NCBI RefSeq assembly: GCF_002443255.2
Contig: NW_019211454.1
Coordinates: 6,903,440-6,967,439 of the forward strand
Source of the DNA: Varroa destructor
Lineage: Eukaryota; Arthropoda; Arachnida; Mesostigmata; Varroidae
Direction of reading: 5' to 3'
Length of the DNA stretch: 64,000 nt
How positions within the stretch are numbered: position 1 is the stretch's first letter; each line of letters starts with the position of its first letter. This document shows, one piece after another, positions 37,628 through 50,000 of the stretch. Below the pieces are notes generated by a model, which searched no databases, was not told the DNA's origin, and saw only the letters and a program-made list of their open reading frames with translations. The translations under genes and the position numbers were made by a program.

Positions 37628-37688
37628 AAACGACAAAGCCTTCATTACGAGGTCCACCGGTGTCACATGATATTCAACTTTGTCGTTT
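37628..37688. repeat. 11-bp inverted repeat, 39-nt spacer
   Basis: AAACGACAAAG at 37628-37638 is exactly complementary to CTTTGTCGTTT at 37678-37688. Just upstream is a small hairpin (TTAACA, six A, TGTTAA). The combined structure resembles a tiny fold-back element, but no target duplication is evident. Confidence 0.75.
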
Positions 37689-38150
37689 ATGTAGTAGACT
37701 GCTTAGCAGAGGGCGGTGGATTTAGAGAACAGTTGTTTTTTTCTTTCTTTTAACTGGATATTATTTTTGTGTTAATCAGTTATGTACTGTGTTTGTATTT
37801 GGCCATAACTATAATCGATCTACATTCAAAATCAATGTGTAGGCACAATAAAATGCGTACAAGTCGCGAATATTGCCTTGTCGAAATAGACTGTGTGTAA
37901 CTTAACCTTTCAAATCTATCCAACGGCTTAGACTCCTTTAAGTCCCCTGGGTTTCATTGCTTGGGTCTGCACCACTGACTAAACTTGCAAGATCTTCAAA
38001 TAGTAGTAAGTCGTCCCCGTGTCCGAACGCGGAACGAAAGTGCCCCACACCCATATGAGGAGACTGTAGGCGGTCTGGCCTAACTTAGTTTGGGCTTGAA
38101 TACAGTGATAGCGCTCAAGCTGGTCTCTCCAACTGGCTAGCTTGCTGCGT

Positions 38151-38181
38151 AGCAAAGAAACTATCCTAAGCAAAGAAACTA
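38151..38181 (+). repeat. 13-bp direct repeat, period 18
   Basis: AGCAAAGAAACTA occurs at 38151-38163 and again at 38169-38181, separated by TCCTA. Confidence 0.9.
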
Positions 38182-38629
38182 AGAACGGAATTTGCATTTT
38201 CTTAATTTGCCATTGGCGGGAAGCGCCATCGACAGAAAAAGTCTTGTCAAATCACTATTGCAGGTTAGGTTATTCAGGGCTAGCAACAGTAGCAGGAGCT
38301 TTCCAACGGTCGCCGACTGCCTCCCTTCATCGCACCTTTGCTCACGTCCGTCTGATCGCATTGATCTCAGTGGTTCGGGTCTGGCCTATAGTTTGTATGA
38401 GGCTGTAGGCGGCTGAACAGACTTACCAACCTAAGCAGCGGGGCATCTGGGGAAATCTTCGGAAAGGCAGTCTCGGATGTACTTGGTCTAAGGAAAAGAA
38501 TCGGTGGAACTCAACCGCACTGAGAAATTTCGGTGTTCCGAGGCAAACTAAGAGATCGGCGTACATTGGCCCTGTACAGATAGCAAGGACGGGCTTGAAT
38601 GCTTTCCAATAGTCGGCAGGCTATGTCTT

Positions 38630-38797
38630 GGGAAGATAAGAACACTGAGAATGACGAGACAGGCGAGAAACCGACAGAGTAGAAAAAAGGATAACAGAGA
38701 GAAAGAGGTGGAGGGAGCGAGAACAGAGGAGTGAAGCAGTGCGCGAGGAAGAACGTAAGAGCCTAACGAGGACGACAAGTGGATCACGAGAGGGCGT
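38630..38797 (+). other. purine-rich tract
   Basis: About 170 bases dominated by A and G on the plus strand (runs such as AGAGAGAAAGAGGTGGAGGGAG). The complementary strand is pyrimidine-rich. Minus-strand frames here read as Ser/Leu/Phe-rich artefacts. Confidence 0.75.
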
Positions 38798-39650
38798 GTA
38801 ATGCTATGGTTGTATTAAACGGGCTAGGGTAAAGTGGAGTAGAGTAGGGAAAGCATCTCGAAACGGAGTACGGCAGGATCGCTACGGACGTGGGGTCCAT
38901 ATGAATGAGGAGCTACAATCTGTCGGAGCTGTGGTCGTCTGGCGGAGACGAGTCAGATGAGCTGGTTCTGCAGCTATTTTTAGTAGAAGCAGCGGTAGCA
39001 GCCGTTGCGTTGACCGAAGTAACAGTACTGAGCAGCCTCTGCGGCAATGGTAAGGTGGACGAACGACGGGAACAAAAATGCCATTTATACGCTTTGCCCT
39101 TGTCTCATTCCATTTCTGCTTGGCCGGTAAAGGCGACCACCGCGACAGTACAAGGACCTCGACGGTATATGCGGCAGCGCATGGACAAAGCGGCACCCAG
39201 TTTAAACGAAGAACGACATCCTGTTGGGTATGTGATCCAAACAAGACACACCCCTCGTATTCCTCAATCTTAGACAGCCATAATCTGCCATGGGTGAACC
39301 GCTCACAGCGTAATTATGCGTTTTCAAGAAGTTTCGCTGTGGACCGTTGTGGAATAATGTAACGAACGCCTAACAGTTATGGGGCATGCTTCAAGATTTG
39401 CTAAAAACCCGACGACAAGTAAGAAGATTAATCCATATGCTGACAATTGTTAGGTCTACATAGTCCTGACTGATAGAGGCGGTTTTTCATAGCTTTTTCG
39501 TTCTCATGTCCATCTCGCTTACTTCTTATACTTACTGACGAGCCGACCTATTTGCTCTAGAACCTGTAGAGGTGATTCACGCAGTACTGCTATAGGAACC
39601 ACGAGCAGTTTTAGGTCAGCTATAAGCCTAACCCACGGATTTGTATCACA

Positions 39651-39682
39651 ATACAGTATCTCTCAGTTTGATACAGTATCTC
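39651..39682 (+). repeat. 12-bp direct repeat, period 20
   Basis: ATACAGTATCTC at 39651-39662 and 39671-39682. A related 12-mer, CAGTATCTCTCA, spans 39654-39665 and recurs at 39795-39806. Confidence 0.85.
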
Positions 39683-40187
39683 AACAAAAGCGAGTGAGAT
39701 AGTAAAAGATGTTAAACATAATCGGACGGCTGTATTTTGTTGCAGGAAGCGACAATTGCAGGACTGAGGACTTACCGCTGAACTAGTATTAGATCAGTAT
39801 CTCTCAAAGTAATCACGATTGGCGTTTGGATTAATTTTAAGCAGACGGCGCGGTGCTAGCTAATGTTGGGTGCGGGTCCATATCAGTCTGCTTAAGCAAA
39901 TCTAATAATGAATAATGAACACTCGGAAGTAGAAAGGCAGTAGCGAATATATAAATGCATCTGAGCGATTTTGATTACTCAAAGATGATGTCTGTCGATG
40001 ACCGACAAAGAATTGCGGGTGCCGTTTGGTATCGAAATCCTAGCTGTCCTTACAGTACGTGTACGTTTGACGAATACTGTATATAATAAGTGACTTGGCA
40101 TTTCTGAAGGACAGCGTATGTACGTATTTGCTGTCTAGTAATAATTATTCTTAATTTTGTTTTCGATGGATCCTGTTTAGGCTTCAG

Positions 40188-40208
40188 GACTAGGAGGAAC
40201 TCCTAGTC
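40188..40208. repeat. 9-bp hairpin
   Basis: GACTAGGAG at 40188-40196 pairs perfectly with CTCCTAGTC at 40200-40208 across a GAA loop. Confidence 0.8.
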
Positions 40209-41029
40209 GCCTTAGATATAACAGCAAATGATTCCTCATTGACAGTAGTAATAATAACATCTGCTCCAACCTTTACACCAGCTGCTGCTGATGATGATAG
40301 CGCTAAACAAAGTCCCTTTGCGCTTTACCTAGCAGATATTTAGGTAAAAATTAAGTATTTTCATTCAACATATGTAGTATGTCTACTTTGTATTTGTACT
40401 TCCCATAAAAGGGACTGGCTCTTTGTTTTTCTTGTAATACTATCAATCTTTATGGCCCCAGCAGAGATTGAAACACGAAATACCGAAACAACGATGACGG
40501 CCAATGCAAACAGGTCGCTCCCATAAAAAGGTTGTGGAAATAACATAGGAAAAAAGCCAACGCTTCTGGCACTCCGAGATTAGTGAAGAAGCTAGCTAAA
40601 AGAGCGGGACAATCGTGGTACTAGGCATTTAGGGAGGGGAATGTATAACCAATGGCATTTTGTTCTTTGACAGCAGCTCGTGTCGCCCTGGTTAGTTTGA
40701 TGTCATTGCCAAATGATTTAATACTGATATTACAGCGGTAAACTGATCGCTGATCGTGACCTAGCAACTAGTCTAGAGCGAGTATAGGGGAACTACAAAA
40801 CTTTTTTATACTGAAAATTAGCTTTCTAGCTAGTAACTCCGAACCTATAGGGGGTATCACCTTTACATAGCCATTATAATCGCACTTAACAACCAGTTAA
40901 GGTTCGGATCGCTTCTATTTGATACTGAAGGACATCTGTCGCCCATTTGACATCAGTTTCACTGAGCACTGCAAAATGTGTTGCTCGAGTTTTGTGCAAT
41001 ATGACGCAAGAAGTAAATTATTTACAGTC

Positions 41030-41032
<3 letters not shown>

Positions 41033-41082
<50 letters not shown>
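41033..41082 (+). repeat. (TA)25 dinucleotide microsatellite
   Basis: Twenty-five uninterrupted TA units, the longest pure microsatellite in the window. It reads as alternating Tyr-Ile in either strand, so the two short open frames crossing it are artefacts. Such a tract is self-complementary and probably length-variable. Confidence 0.98.
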
Positions 41083-41084
<2 letters not shown>

Positions 41085-43180
41085 CTATTATTTGAACGAC
41101 ACACACGAGATGAGATCATATTATTAGTTTGATTAGAAAGACCATATCTAGCCTATGAGTTATGAATTAGTTAAGAGTCCGATCATTTCCGAAGCCATTT
41201 TTAAACCCGCATTATAGAAAATTTAAATCGGTGCAAGCCCGATCTTCACCACCTTGACTCATCAGCTGTATGCTAGTGTAATTTCTCATGTCTGAATTGT
41301 TAAAATCAATAATTACTTGTTATTAACATAATTACGTAGTCGATGCAAGGGGCATTATCAGCCCTGCTATCGGTAATATTCAACCTACTCAATTGCTGTT
41401 CAATGCATTTTACGTATCTATGCCTGCCTTTCCGCGTATAGTTACACGGTATTTACTAGATTATCAAAAAATTGCTCCGCAAGAACTCGTCGGCCATGAC
41501 AACGATCAACGACGACTATAGCACCTAATTGTGATGCGACACAGAAAAAAATAGCCCGATGAAAAACACATTGTCATCCCTTACGGAAACTACCAGGAAC
41601 TCATTGCGCTTCCTCAGCGGCCGACTAAAGCCATTTTTCCTAGCAAAAAGAACAATCGAACAAAATAAAAATCTCGAACAAAATGACAGCCAGGCAAAAA
41701 CCGAATTCAAGGACGAGGAAAAGGTTAAGAGAGAGAGAAACAATAAGCGCAGAGCATGAGCATGATTGATCATGGGGTGACAACTTTAGAACGCTGGCAG
41801 ACGACACTGCAGCCTCGAAGAAGGACAGGTACAGAAGAGAAAAAATAATACGGCAGCGAACTTGCAAACGATCAATTGAAGGGTGAGAGCGAAACAGCAT
41901 TGGCTCGAGTGAAATTGGCCCGAGAAGAAATCACAGAAGGATAAGAGTGGAACGGACGAGATTGTCACGGCAAGAACAACCGGGCAGAGAAAGGGTGTCG
42001 AATACCGCATAGGAAAAAGAAGAACTAGTTGAATCACGACGAGCGAGGAATGATAAAAGACGATTTCGGGTCGGGAACAAGCTGAGTTCGTGGTTAGCTT
42101 CATATAGCGCCAGGGATCGCACCGACGCCCCCGATTGCTTAAGATCTCGGAAGAAGAGGTCGTATCTGGCTACGACGAGAAGTTGCACTCACTGCGCAGC
42201 GTGTTCTAACTCATTTTGACTCTGTATTATACCTTCTTGTCGTCGTGTGCTCGTTTTCCGCCTGCTGGAACAGAATGGATATTTATCTTTTGCTTAATTG
42301 AACGAGATATTTGCCGAAAAAAAGGATGAATATGCTTCATGCCCGAACCACTTAACGAACAGCCGAGAGGTTCTTGCTGTATGGAGGCAAGACAGCACAA
42401 TACTGCCGATTCAAGCAGCGTTGTTAACCTGCTACGGGTGCAGATCTTTTACCACTTCGCCTGGGGAAGAACAGGAAATAAAGATGAAAAGTGTTCGACA
42501 TTTGACCACGTGAATGCGAAACGAAAAATAGAAAGAACCGTTTAACCACCGTGCGCAATTGACCTCTCAGACCTCATCCCAGTTTAGGCCACCTTGGAAC
42601 AACTTGCTAAATGTGCGGGCCGGAAGAACGGGTTAGAAAATGTAACTAGATAATTTGTTACGGGATGTACGTAATAGCGTATGACGTCGAAAAATGTACC
42701 ATCGAGGTACGCTTTTGCCTTAATAACCTACACGAATTTGGGGTCCAATGCAAGCACAGCCATGTGTATCGAAGAGCATTAGATATATAATAACCGAGAA
42801 TTATACCTAAACCCAGATTTGAAGGCAAGAGATTACTGCTAACGGCTAAAAGGTTCGGTGAAGGGTACGACTACGAAGTTTCAACCAGGTATCACGTTTG
42901 TCTATTGCAAGTTTCATGATTTTATAGCTGAAAGAGAATGTCATTTGCGTCCACGAGCGGATATGGGCGACGTGGATATGTCTGCGTCAAAAGCTCAAAA
43001 AAGTAAAAAAATAATAATACAAAAAAAATGTTTTGCATTATTTACCTGTTAATAACCAGAACTAAATGAAAATAAAAAAATAAACAGAAACTTAGGGAAT
43101 CGTAACAAATGTTCCTATTCATCGTAATCGGATCACAGGCATCGTAAAATCACAGATGATGAAGATCCGTATCATATAAA
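41083..43180. other. non-coding, no gene convincingly seen
   Basis: Plus strand purine-rich from about 41620 to 42060. The plus-strand frame around 42300-42545 has faint mariner-like words (PLNEQ, later KDEK), reported among the findings as a weak lead. A-rich near 43000-43080. Confidence 0.5.
41620..42060 (+). other. purine-rich region
   Basis: A long A/G-biased stretch on the plus strand, with runs such as GGACGAGGAAAAGG and AAGAGAGAGAGAAAC. All minus-strand frames across it are Ser/Leu/Phe/Cys-rich by composition and should not be taken for membrane proteins. Confidence 0.65.
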
Positions 43181-43186
43181 ACCACA

Positions 43187-43201
43187 TTTATTGTGTTTAT
43201 T
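43187..43201 (-). terminator. two candidate poly(A) signals
   Basis: AATAAA on the minus strand at 43187-43192 and 43196-43201, 228-242 nt beyond the stop of the 43429-44022 frame. Spacing fits a short 3' UTR. AATAAA is also frequent by chance in AT-rich DNA. Confidence 0.3.
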
Positions 43202-43428
43202 TAAGACCGAAAAGCCGTTTTTCTGACAAAGAGGTCAAGCTTCAGCGAATGTTTATAGTTATTGCCACAGGATTGTTTAAACATATCGACCCAGCGTAAG
43301 AATAACTAAATCATTTTCGTATTAGCCGTCATCTGATACCAAATCCCTCTAAACTCGATATCAAATTTGCACTATTCTACTAGATCTGCAATAAAAAAGC
43401 ACTCTACACGTTACTGTCATCGTTCCTT

Positions 43429-44022
43429 TTAACGAGACGTCGAACGAATGGTCTTCGAAGAGGCCAAAAGCCGAACAGTGTCTTGAAGACCGTCGCGAAC
43501 GATCGCTTCATTGATGACCTGACAACAATAGTCGCCAAATAGATCGTCGAAGTAAGGATTGCTCGACCATAATATGCCGTATCTCTCTAACGTCTTTAGA
43601 CAACGATTTTCAAAGCCTATGCCATCAAATTCACCGAGACTAAGAAGACAACAGAAAGAAACAGGAATGGCAGGGAGAAATGGACGCAATTTTGCTTGCA
43701 GTCGACCGTCGTTTCCCGGCCGGGAAGTGTCTGTAGCTTTTGCAATGCGCTGTGATGGCCGCTTTCCATCACGTGTGCCCCGGGCGTCGCCAAAGTAAAC
43801 GCACCAACGCCAACAACTCGCTACAACCGGTAGTCTGAATGAGTGACGTTCGCGTTGCAATTCAATGAAATTTAACAACGAAAAAACCCTATGTTGACAA
43901 CAATTCAACTGTTTGTTACAAATGAAGGATGGTAACGAACAAAGGTACTGTGAGATCAGAGTGCAGCCTATTGCTGCTGTCTGTATTTTTGGGAATACGA
44001 GAGCTAACAGAAGGAAAACCAT
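43429..44022 (-). CDS. best gene candidate: 197-aa ORF, unknown function
   Basis: This is the longest open frame in the window: ATG at 44022, TAA at 43429. I recognise no family. The N-terminus (MVFLLLALVFPKIQTAA) looks like a signal peptide or membrane anchor. The protein is Cys-rich, with paired cysteines near residues 41-42, about 123-124 and about 167-168, and a central Arg-rich part. TATAAAG lies about 60 nt upstream (44082-44088) and two AATAAA signals lie downstream. The region it occupies is not extreme in composition, and a frame this long is somewhat unlikely by chance (my rough estimate is well under one per window). An alternative model fits as well: a pyrimidine tract ending CTTCTTAG puts an acceptor at 43640, making 43429-43639 a last exon. 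It would encode GEFDGIGFENRCLKTLERYG and, further on, NPYFDDLFGDYCCQVINEAI. That C-terminal third looks the most protein-like. Confidence 0.3.
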   Translation of the reverse strand: MVFLLLALVFPKIQTAAIGCTLISQYLCSLPSFICNKQLNCCQHRVFSLLNFIELQRERHSFRLPVVASCWRWCVYFGDARGTRDGKRPSQRIAKATDTSRPGNDGRLQAKLRPFLPAIPVSFCCLLSLGEFDGIGFENRCLKTLERYGILWSSNPYFDDLFGDYCCQVINEAIVRDGLQDTVRLLASSKTIRSTSR

Positions 44023-44081
44023 ATAATGAACCTACTGAAGTCTACTAGAAATATACGACAACGGAGAATTTTGCGGAGCAG

Positions 44082-44088
44082 CTTTATA
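44082..44088 (-). promoter_or_regulatory. TATA-box-like TATAAAG
   Basis: TATAAAG on the minus strand, about 60 nt before the ATG at 44022. An initiator-like TCAGT is at 44034-44038, but about 50 nt from the TATA element and not the usual 30, so the pair do not form a canonical core promoter. Only circumstantial support for the ORF downstream. Confidence 0.2.
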
Positions 44089-47000
44089 TTATTTTCGGGG
44101 CCGCTTATCGCGTTGGCTGTACATTTATACAAGTACACATAGATACTTATATGTGCAGGTTTCTTGCCGCACCATTCGACCGCAACGAATTGCCCAAAGA
44201 CACGGTTTTGGAAGAGGAAGGACGGATAAAAAATTACGTCGGGAATTATTCGTCTTTAGGGAGATTTCCTGGGCGTTTTAGCGGGGTTAAGACGGCGGGA
44301 TCGTCCGTGTGTAAACTAGAACTTATTACAGTCATCTGGGGCCGAGGAAATGGGGGTTCCCACCACGTTGGAATGGGAGAAGCTTGCTTTGGCCGGCAGA
44401 GAGGAAAAATGTTCAGCGTTGGCTTCCGTTAGCCGCTATCCTGACTGCCTCTCTTGGGATGCCCTTTTGAATTTGCAGGGGTTTGGGGGTTTCTCGAATA
44501 GCTCTCCTGCTCTCTCCTGCTAAAGTGAGAGAAGGTATATATATATATTCTCTTACTTGTCTCTCGGATTTCGTGGCTTCAACGTAAGCTTGGCTGAACG
44601 TCATTATGCGCCAAGTTGATGTATAACTGTGTGTGTCTCCGCAAGCGGGCACGAGCTACCTAACAAGCGCTTCTGTCGTCGCCGTCGCTTCACCATTTCA
44701 CGTGCGTCGTCGTTGTTGCTATCTCTGTCGCCGTTTTGTCGTCTCTTGTCCGACTGGAAAAACGAACTCCTGCTTTTCTCTTCGTTTTTCCTCCTTCTTC
44801 TCTGTAGCTACTATCTTTTGCTCAAGCAGACCCACTTTCGAATATAATCAGACCTCTTGCTACAAAGACAGGCCGCAGGCGTGCCGCAGTAGTTTCCCTC
44901 TTTTCAAGACAGGAGCAAAAAGAACTACTGTGCAATACAATAGACTTTCTGTCGGTCGCGCTATAGTACCGCGACAGAAAGAACTTTCATATGTGTTCGC
45001 CGGATTGGACTTGATTAAGGTTGAAGTTTTTTTAGCGCCGTCGTTTTTGTTCAGTAATATTTGCACAAACACGTCTGTATAGGTGAATAGACTTACATGT
45101 CCCTATTTGATTTAATGCCGGGCCAGTAAGTCATACTCTGAATTGTAGAATCATCCATCATTTTCTAGTGGATTTCACTTGTAGAAGTTGTACCCCACAA
45201 ATAGTTGAATCAACGATTATGCTGGTTCAGGTCTCCATAATTTCTTTAGGAAGAATGTTTTTATTTATAATATTAAGAAAAGAAGAATAGTAAGTGAAAC
45301 AAATAGTTCACTGACCTGCCATAGGTAAATGTAATATATGAATTTACAAAAACAGGCGTTCCGCGTCCTACGGTGTATTCCTTTCGACCATAGTAATAAG
45401 TGGGAGGTTGGCGAAGACTTTGTTGTAGCGAGCGCTTCCAGAGACGGTAAGTCAACCAATCTAGTCTCTAAGGGTTACCTTGGGAAACCACACACGCCGT
45501 GCTGTCCTGATGTGAACCAAACTATAAGCAGCAGGCTTGCCCCCTTACGACGCGCGGCCTGATGGACAGTACCAGCAGCAGAGGCCAGCTTGTAGTCACA
45601 TGCATAGAAACCCCTAAGTGCGCCATCAGAATGGGAAATTCATTAGAAGGAAACGTCCGGACGGAGGCCTGCAACAGTAGGCGTGACACCTATTGTCGCT
45701 GCTGACGCTCTGCTAGCCACATTATCGTTCAACCCCCTCCACGCTAGCGAGTTTTGCAGTACACGCAGGACTTTGAGCTCAGCTCTTGCAGGATTCCGAA
45801 CCCAACTTTTGCAGAATCGTGCCCAAGCCCTTCCTTACAGCAAGCCCTGCCCTCGTTCTGCTGCTCCTTCATTCGTCCTCCTCGCGCAGATGTAGGAACT
45901 CTATAGTGTTTTCGACTGTATTTCGTGATAATGCTTTCTTCCACAGCTAATGTCTCGATAAGTACCGCGGCTACCATTTTTAGTACTTTTACCACCCGGG
46001 ATCGCATAGTACTCTCAGCCGCTGGCCAGCCTAGAGGGGGCGCACCCACCTAACAATACTCTTCTCAGCAGATCCCAGATATTAGCAGAACAGTAGTAGC
46101 CATATTCTGAGGCCGTTTCTGCTGTTACCAACCCCGCGTATTGCTATATTCTATACGGCCTCAACATGCCTATGAAAATCGGCTGGGCTACGCTACATAC
46201 AATAGCTGTACGTTAAGCCGAGCGCTGAAACCAATCTGCACCAGTGCAGCCGGCAGAGCTTGTCGCTGTCCGGTTTGATGACACGCCAACAGCAGTAGTA
46301 ATCTCTCTTTTTCAGCGTCTGGCAGACGCTCGCGGAGACCGTCTCTGTCGGTAATCGTAGCGCCATTGGTCGCCATTCACAGACTGATGCCTTCGCCATT
46401 GCCTTGGCATAGCAGTGCATAATCCTAAAGTAGATAGAATAAGTACCATTTTTCTTATACTTTTCAGACTCTCCATCTCCTTCTTTTTAACCTAGTCCAC
46501 AGTTTTCTCTTGCCAACTCGGTTGTAGCACCCGTTACGAAACAGAAAGGCGCAATTTTTGCGTTCGTCTTTCATTCTCCTTTTGCGTAGTAGTAGCCTGT
46601 CGTGGCGCTGTTCTCTTTTCTGCGGCGCGCTCGGCTAGGGCAGAGATCGAGGCAACGACGGTGATAACAGTGGAAAGGGTAGCCACGCTATAGCCAAAGT
46701 GGCTCTTGCGATTATATGTTGGACCCTCGGTGATAAAGAATGGCAGGGAGGAAAAACGAGAACGTCAAAGCGAAAGAAAATGAAACAGAAGAAGCAGCGA
46801 CGGCGGCAGCAGCAGCCGAAAAGAAGAACATAGCGAGGAAAATGGTGCAAAATGCCACAAGGTGTCGTGTCCTACAATAAATCCCATGAACCTCTTTTTC
46901 CCCATTCTCTTACCGTGCTAAGATGCTGCCGTAGTCGTGGCTCGCAAACGCGTCAGCGGAAACACTTTCTCTACCCCGCAGCCATCACTGTGACCGATGC

Positions 47001-50000
47001 GGTCGTTACCAACAGCGGGCATTATCGTAGTGGCTTGACTGCTGCATTGCGCAAGGTGTCGAGCATTGAAGTTCTGCTGCTAATGGTATTTACGCATAAG
47101 ATGCTCGTCACGAAGAACGGAGAGACTAGGCTAATGTTTTTGAGTTCTTTTTTAGCGGGTACAACGGCTGCCACAGCAGCGCCAACGTAGCGTACGACGT
47201 GAACATTTGTAGATGAGGTTAAGGCTTCATAGCAACTGTAAGTGGTACTAGGAGTGTAGTGTTACTCCTTACTCGTTTAAGATGTCGTCGATGTCTAATG
47301 TCGCCAGCAGGGGCGACGCACGCACACATATACCAGACCACTGAAATGACAACTGAAATAGGCTATGGAGATTGGTGGAAGACGCGTGACAATGATGCCT
47401 TTATGTACCATTTGTTCCTAGAAGTGACATTTCTGATATTAGCTTAGTGAAGGAAGTTGATAAATGGGAACATCATTGCAGCCGATGGAGACATGCTGAT
47501 TTGCTAAAGTTCCAGGCAATTCTAAATAATACTTATTTAGATTGAATTTCTAAGTAGTGAACTTTCATTTAACAGTACTACTAAAATTAATTAAATGATG
47601 TTCGTCTTAGAATTCAACTATATATTACTAGACTCTATAAGATTCAGTTCAAGAGCTTGTAGATCCGACTCATTTCAAAAAAATATGTTAAAAAGCAGCC
47701 ATCCAGCGTTAGCATGTCTGGCCAGAGGGCGTGTGGGCGCAGTACACACGCGATGACAATACGCGTGTTGTACACCAATTGTAACTACAGCCATGCGTTA
47801 ACATTGATAACTAGCAACGTTCGAATCCGCGGCTTTGTGTACGTTGCAAATGTTATTAAGCAACCGTGTCGCCGAAACGAATTAAAGTATCCGTGAGCCA
47901 GCGATAAGTGGAATGTTTCTGTTTCACCATAGTTGTTTCTGACCCGCTCAAATTGACCTCTGTTTGTGTGTGTCTATCCGTCCTGAGCATCCCGCTGCTT
48001 CTTCATCCGGCCTGCTGGAAAACGCTTCCCGAAACTTAGTCGTTAGATGATATATACGACCTGTTTTCATAGATATATATGTGTGTGTCCTTTCCAGACT
48101 ATCGGAATAATCCTTAGGCACGACGTGCAGGCAGCAAAGCAGAGAGACATTGAGAGAGGGAGAGGAGTTTTCCGCATCTGAGCTTTCATTTGCGTTTTCG
48201 GCCCTTCCTCCTTTCCCCTTATCGGTCTCCGGCATATCTCCTTTTCCCTTCAATTCCCGTTTTTCCTATTCGATGTTTTCGTTCGCTGGCTCCCTTCTCC
48301 GACTGGACGGATACGCCAATAAATTAAAAGTTGGGGCTCGAACGATGAGCAAACGGGGAAATCAAGGAGTGACTCTGTTCTAGATGCAGTGCTCGTTGTG
48401 TAAAAAGTGAACGGTGCAGGGAAAAGCAGTAAACTAGAGAATGGTGGACTGTAAGCTGAACATTGCTAAATACTAGCTCAGGAGAAAGTTGACTAGAAAA
48501 CGGACCAGCATCTTCTGAAAGACTAGTTTTACTCCAAATTTAAAACCGAAAGGTTTCGGTTGAATGCAACGCAACAGACCATCGGTCTTTGATATCTGTG
48601 TGTACTTTAAATATTTATCCTTTTTATCCTTAACACACGTGTTTTCTGTCGAAAATGACCCGTATATATCCTGTCTTTCCCGTGGTATACCCCCTTACAC
48701 ATTAAGCTGCTTGTGACCCTTACCCTAGCCAGCTTTGCCCTACATTGGCCATCACTGCGGCCTCGGTGTGATGCCACAGTGGAATCCTGATTAATGTTGT
48801 TGGTACCTGCTTTCGAAAGGAACTCACGTATGGCTTTATGGCCGCTGGTTCGGGCTGCCACTGCTAGCCATCCTGCCAACGTTCTTACCACTCATAGGAT
48901 AGTGATTCCGGTGTCCAGCACGCCCTGCTTGCCGCAGCCGTGCCCGCTGTGCGTCGTCGGCACGGAAACGTTGTTGTCAACAAATGAATTTAGCGTCATT
49001 TTCGTCTGGGCACGTTCGTAATTGGCGCGTATCGCACATAGAGACGTCCACACATGGTCTCTATCCTTAGCGTGCTCATGGCTCATGTTCCCACAGAGTA
49101 GACTTTCTAGAAGTTGGCTTGCCTGACGCGGGAGTAAGTCACGGGCGAGGGGGTCCAGCTGAGCTGTACCAATCAAAGACTAGCAGGCCGATTCCGTTTG
49201 GCCGCTCCCTCAGAATTTCTTGCTTTATTTACGTAGAGGGGAGGCACTAGTGGCTGCTGCGGGTTGTACTGTTCTCGTAGTGTTATGGGTAATACGAGCT
49301 GGTAGTGGTACGGCTGCAAACAGTTAAACCAAGAGTAAGGGAAGAAGGGTGAAGGAGGCGCACAGGCAGCCTCTCGTCTCTACACTTGCCGCCTCGTCCT
49401 GTCTCTCGCCACCAGAAACCAGTTCACCACCGTTCCGAGGCGAAACAGTAGTGGCGGAAGCAGCATTACCGCATACAACGAACGCGATGCCTGCAGTAGC
49501 TTTCCACGCACGACGAAGTTATAAAAGTTTTCAGTGCTGCCTCTCGTGGTGATGGCAGTAGTGGAATACACGAGTAAAAAAAGGGGGCAAGAAAAACCTA
49601 CCGGCAGATCAGCTAGACTAGTTCGGGTAGAGCGGCCGCGGATGAATGCCTCACCGACTAGCCGTCTGGCCTCGACCGCTTTGCCCTCTCGATAAACATA
49701 TGGAGAAAGGAAGACGTGAAATTACGCGTTGCAAAGCAGCAATTCACTCTTAGCTACGGGAAGATACGCTATGCTAACGGCATCGGCAGCAATTTGCTGA
49801 GACCAACTACATGGCCAGGCTTACTTGCGAGCCATAAGGCTACGAGGTCAGGGCATGTAAGGCTTTGACTGCTTTATTGGACCGAACGGAACAGTGGAGC
49901 CAGTTACGGTTTTATGTGGCTAACGAATACTATGCACCTTCTCGTTTAGGACGCTAGACCCCCTCGTCAGCCAAATTTTTTTGTTGCACCTGTCATTCGT

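Larger units (their letters stand above)
37689..41032. other. non-coding, no gene convincingly seen
   Basis: Includes direct repeats at 38151-38181 and 39651-39682, a purine-rich block at about 38630-38797, and a 9-bp hairpin (GACTAGGAG, GAA loop) at 40188-40208. A plus-strand ATG frame at 38905 reaches a GTAAGG donor at 39050; see findings. Confidence 0.5.

Noticed and set aside
40915..41132. Tyr-Ile repeat 'proteins' in both strands
   Set aside because: Pure products of the (TA)25 microsatellite.
45355..45447. Plus-strand segment between an AACAG and GACG|GTAAGT
   Set aside because: The donor is good but the acceptor lacks a pyrimidine tract, and the peptide matches nothing known.
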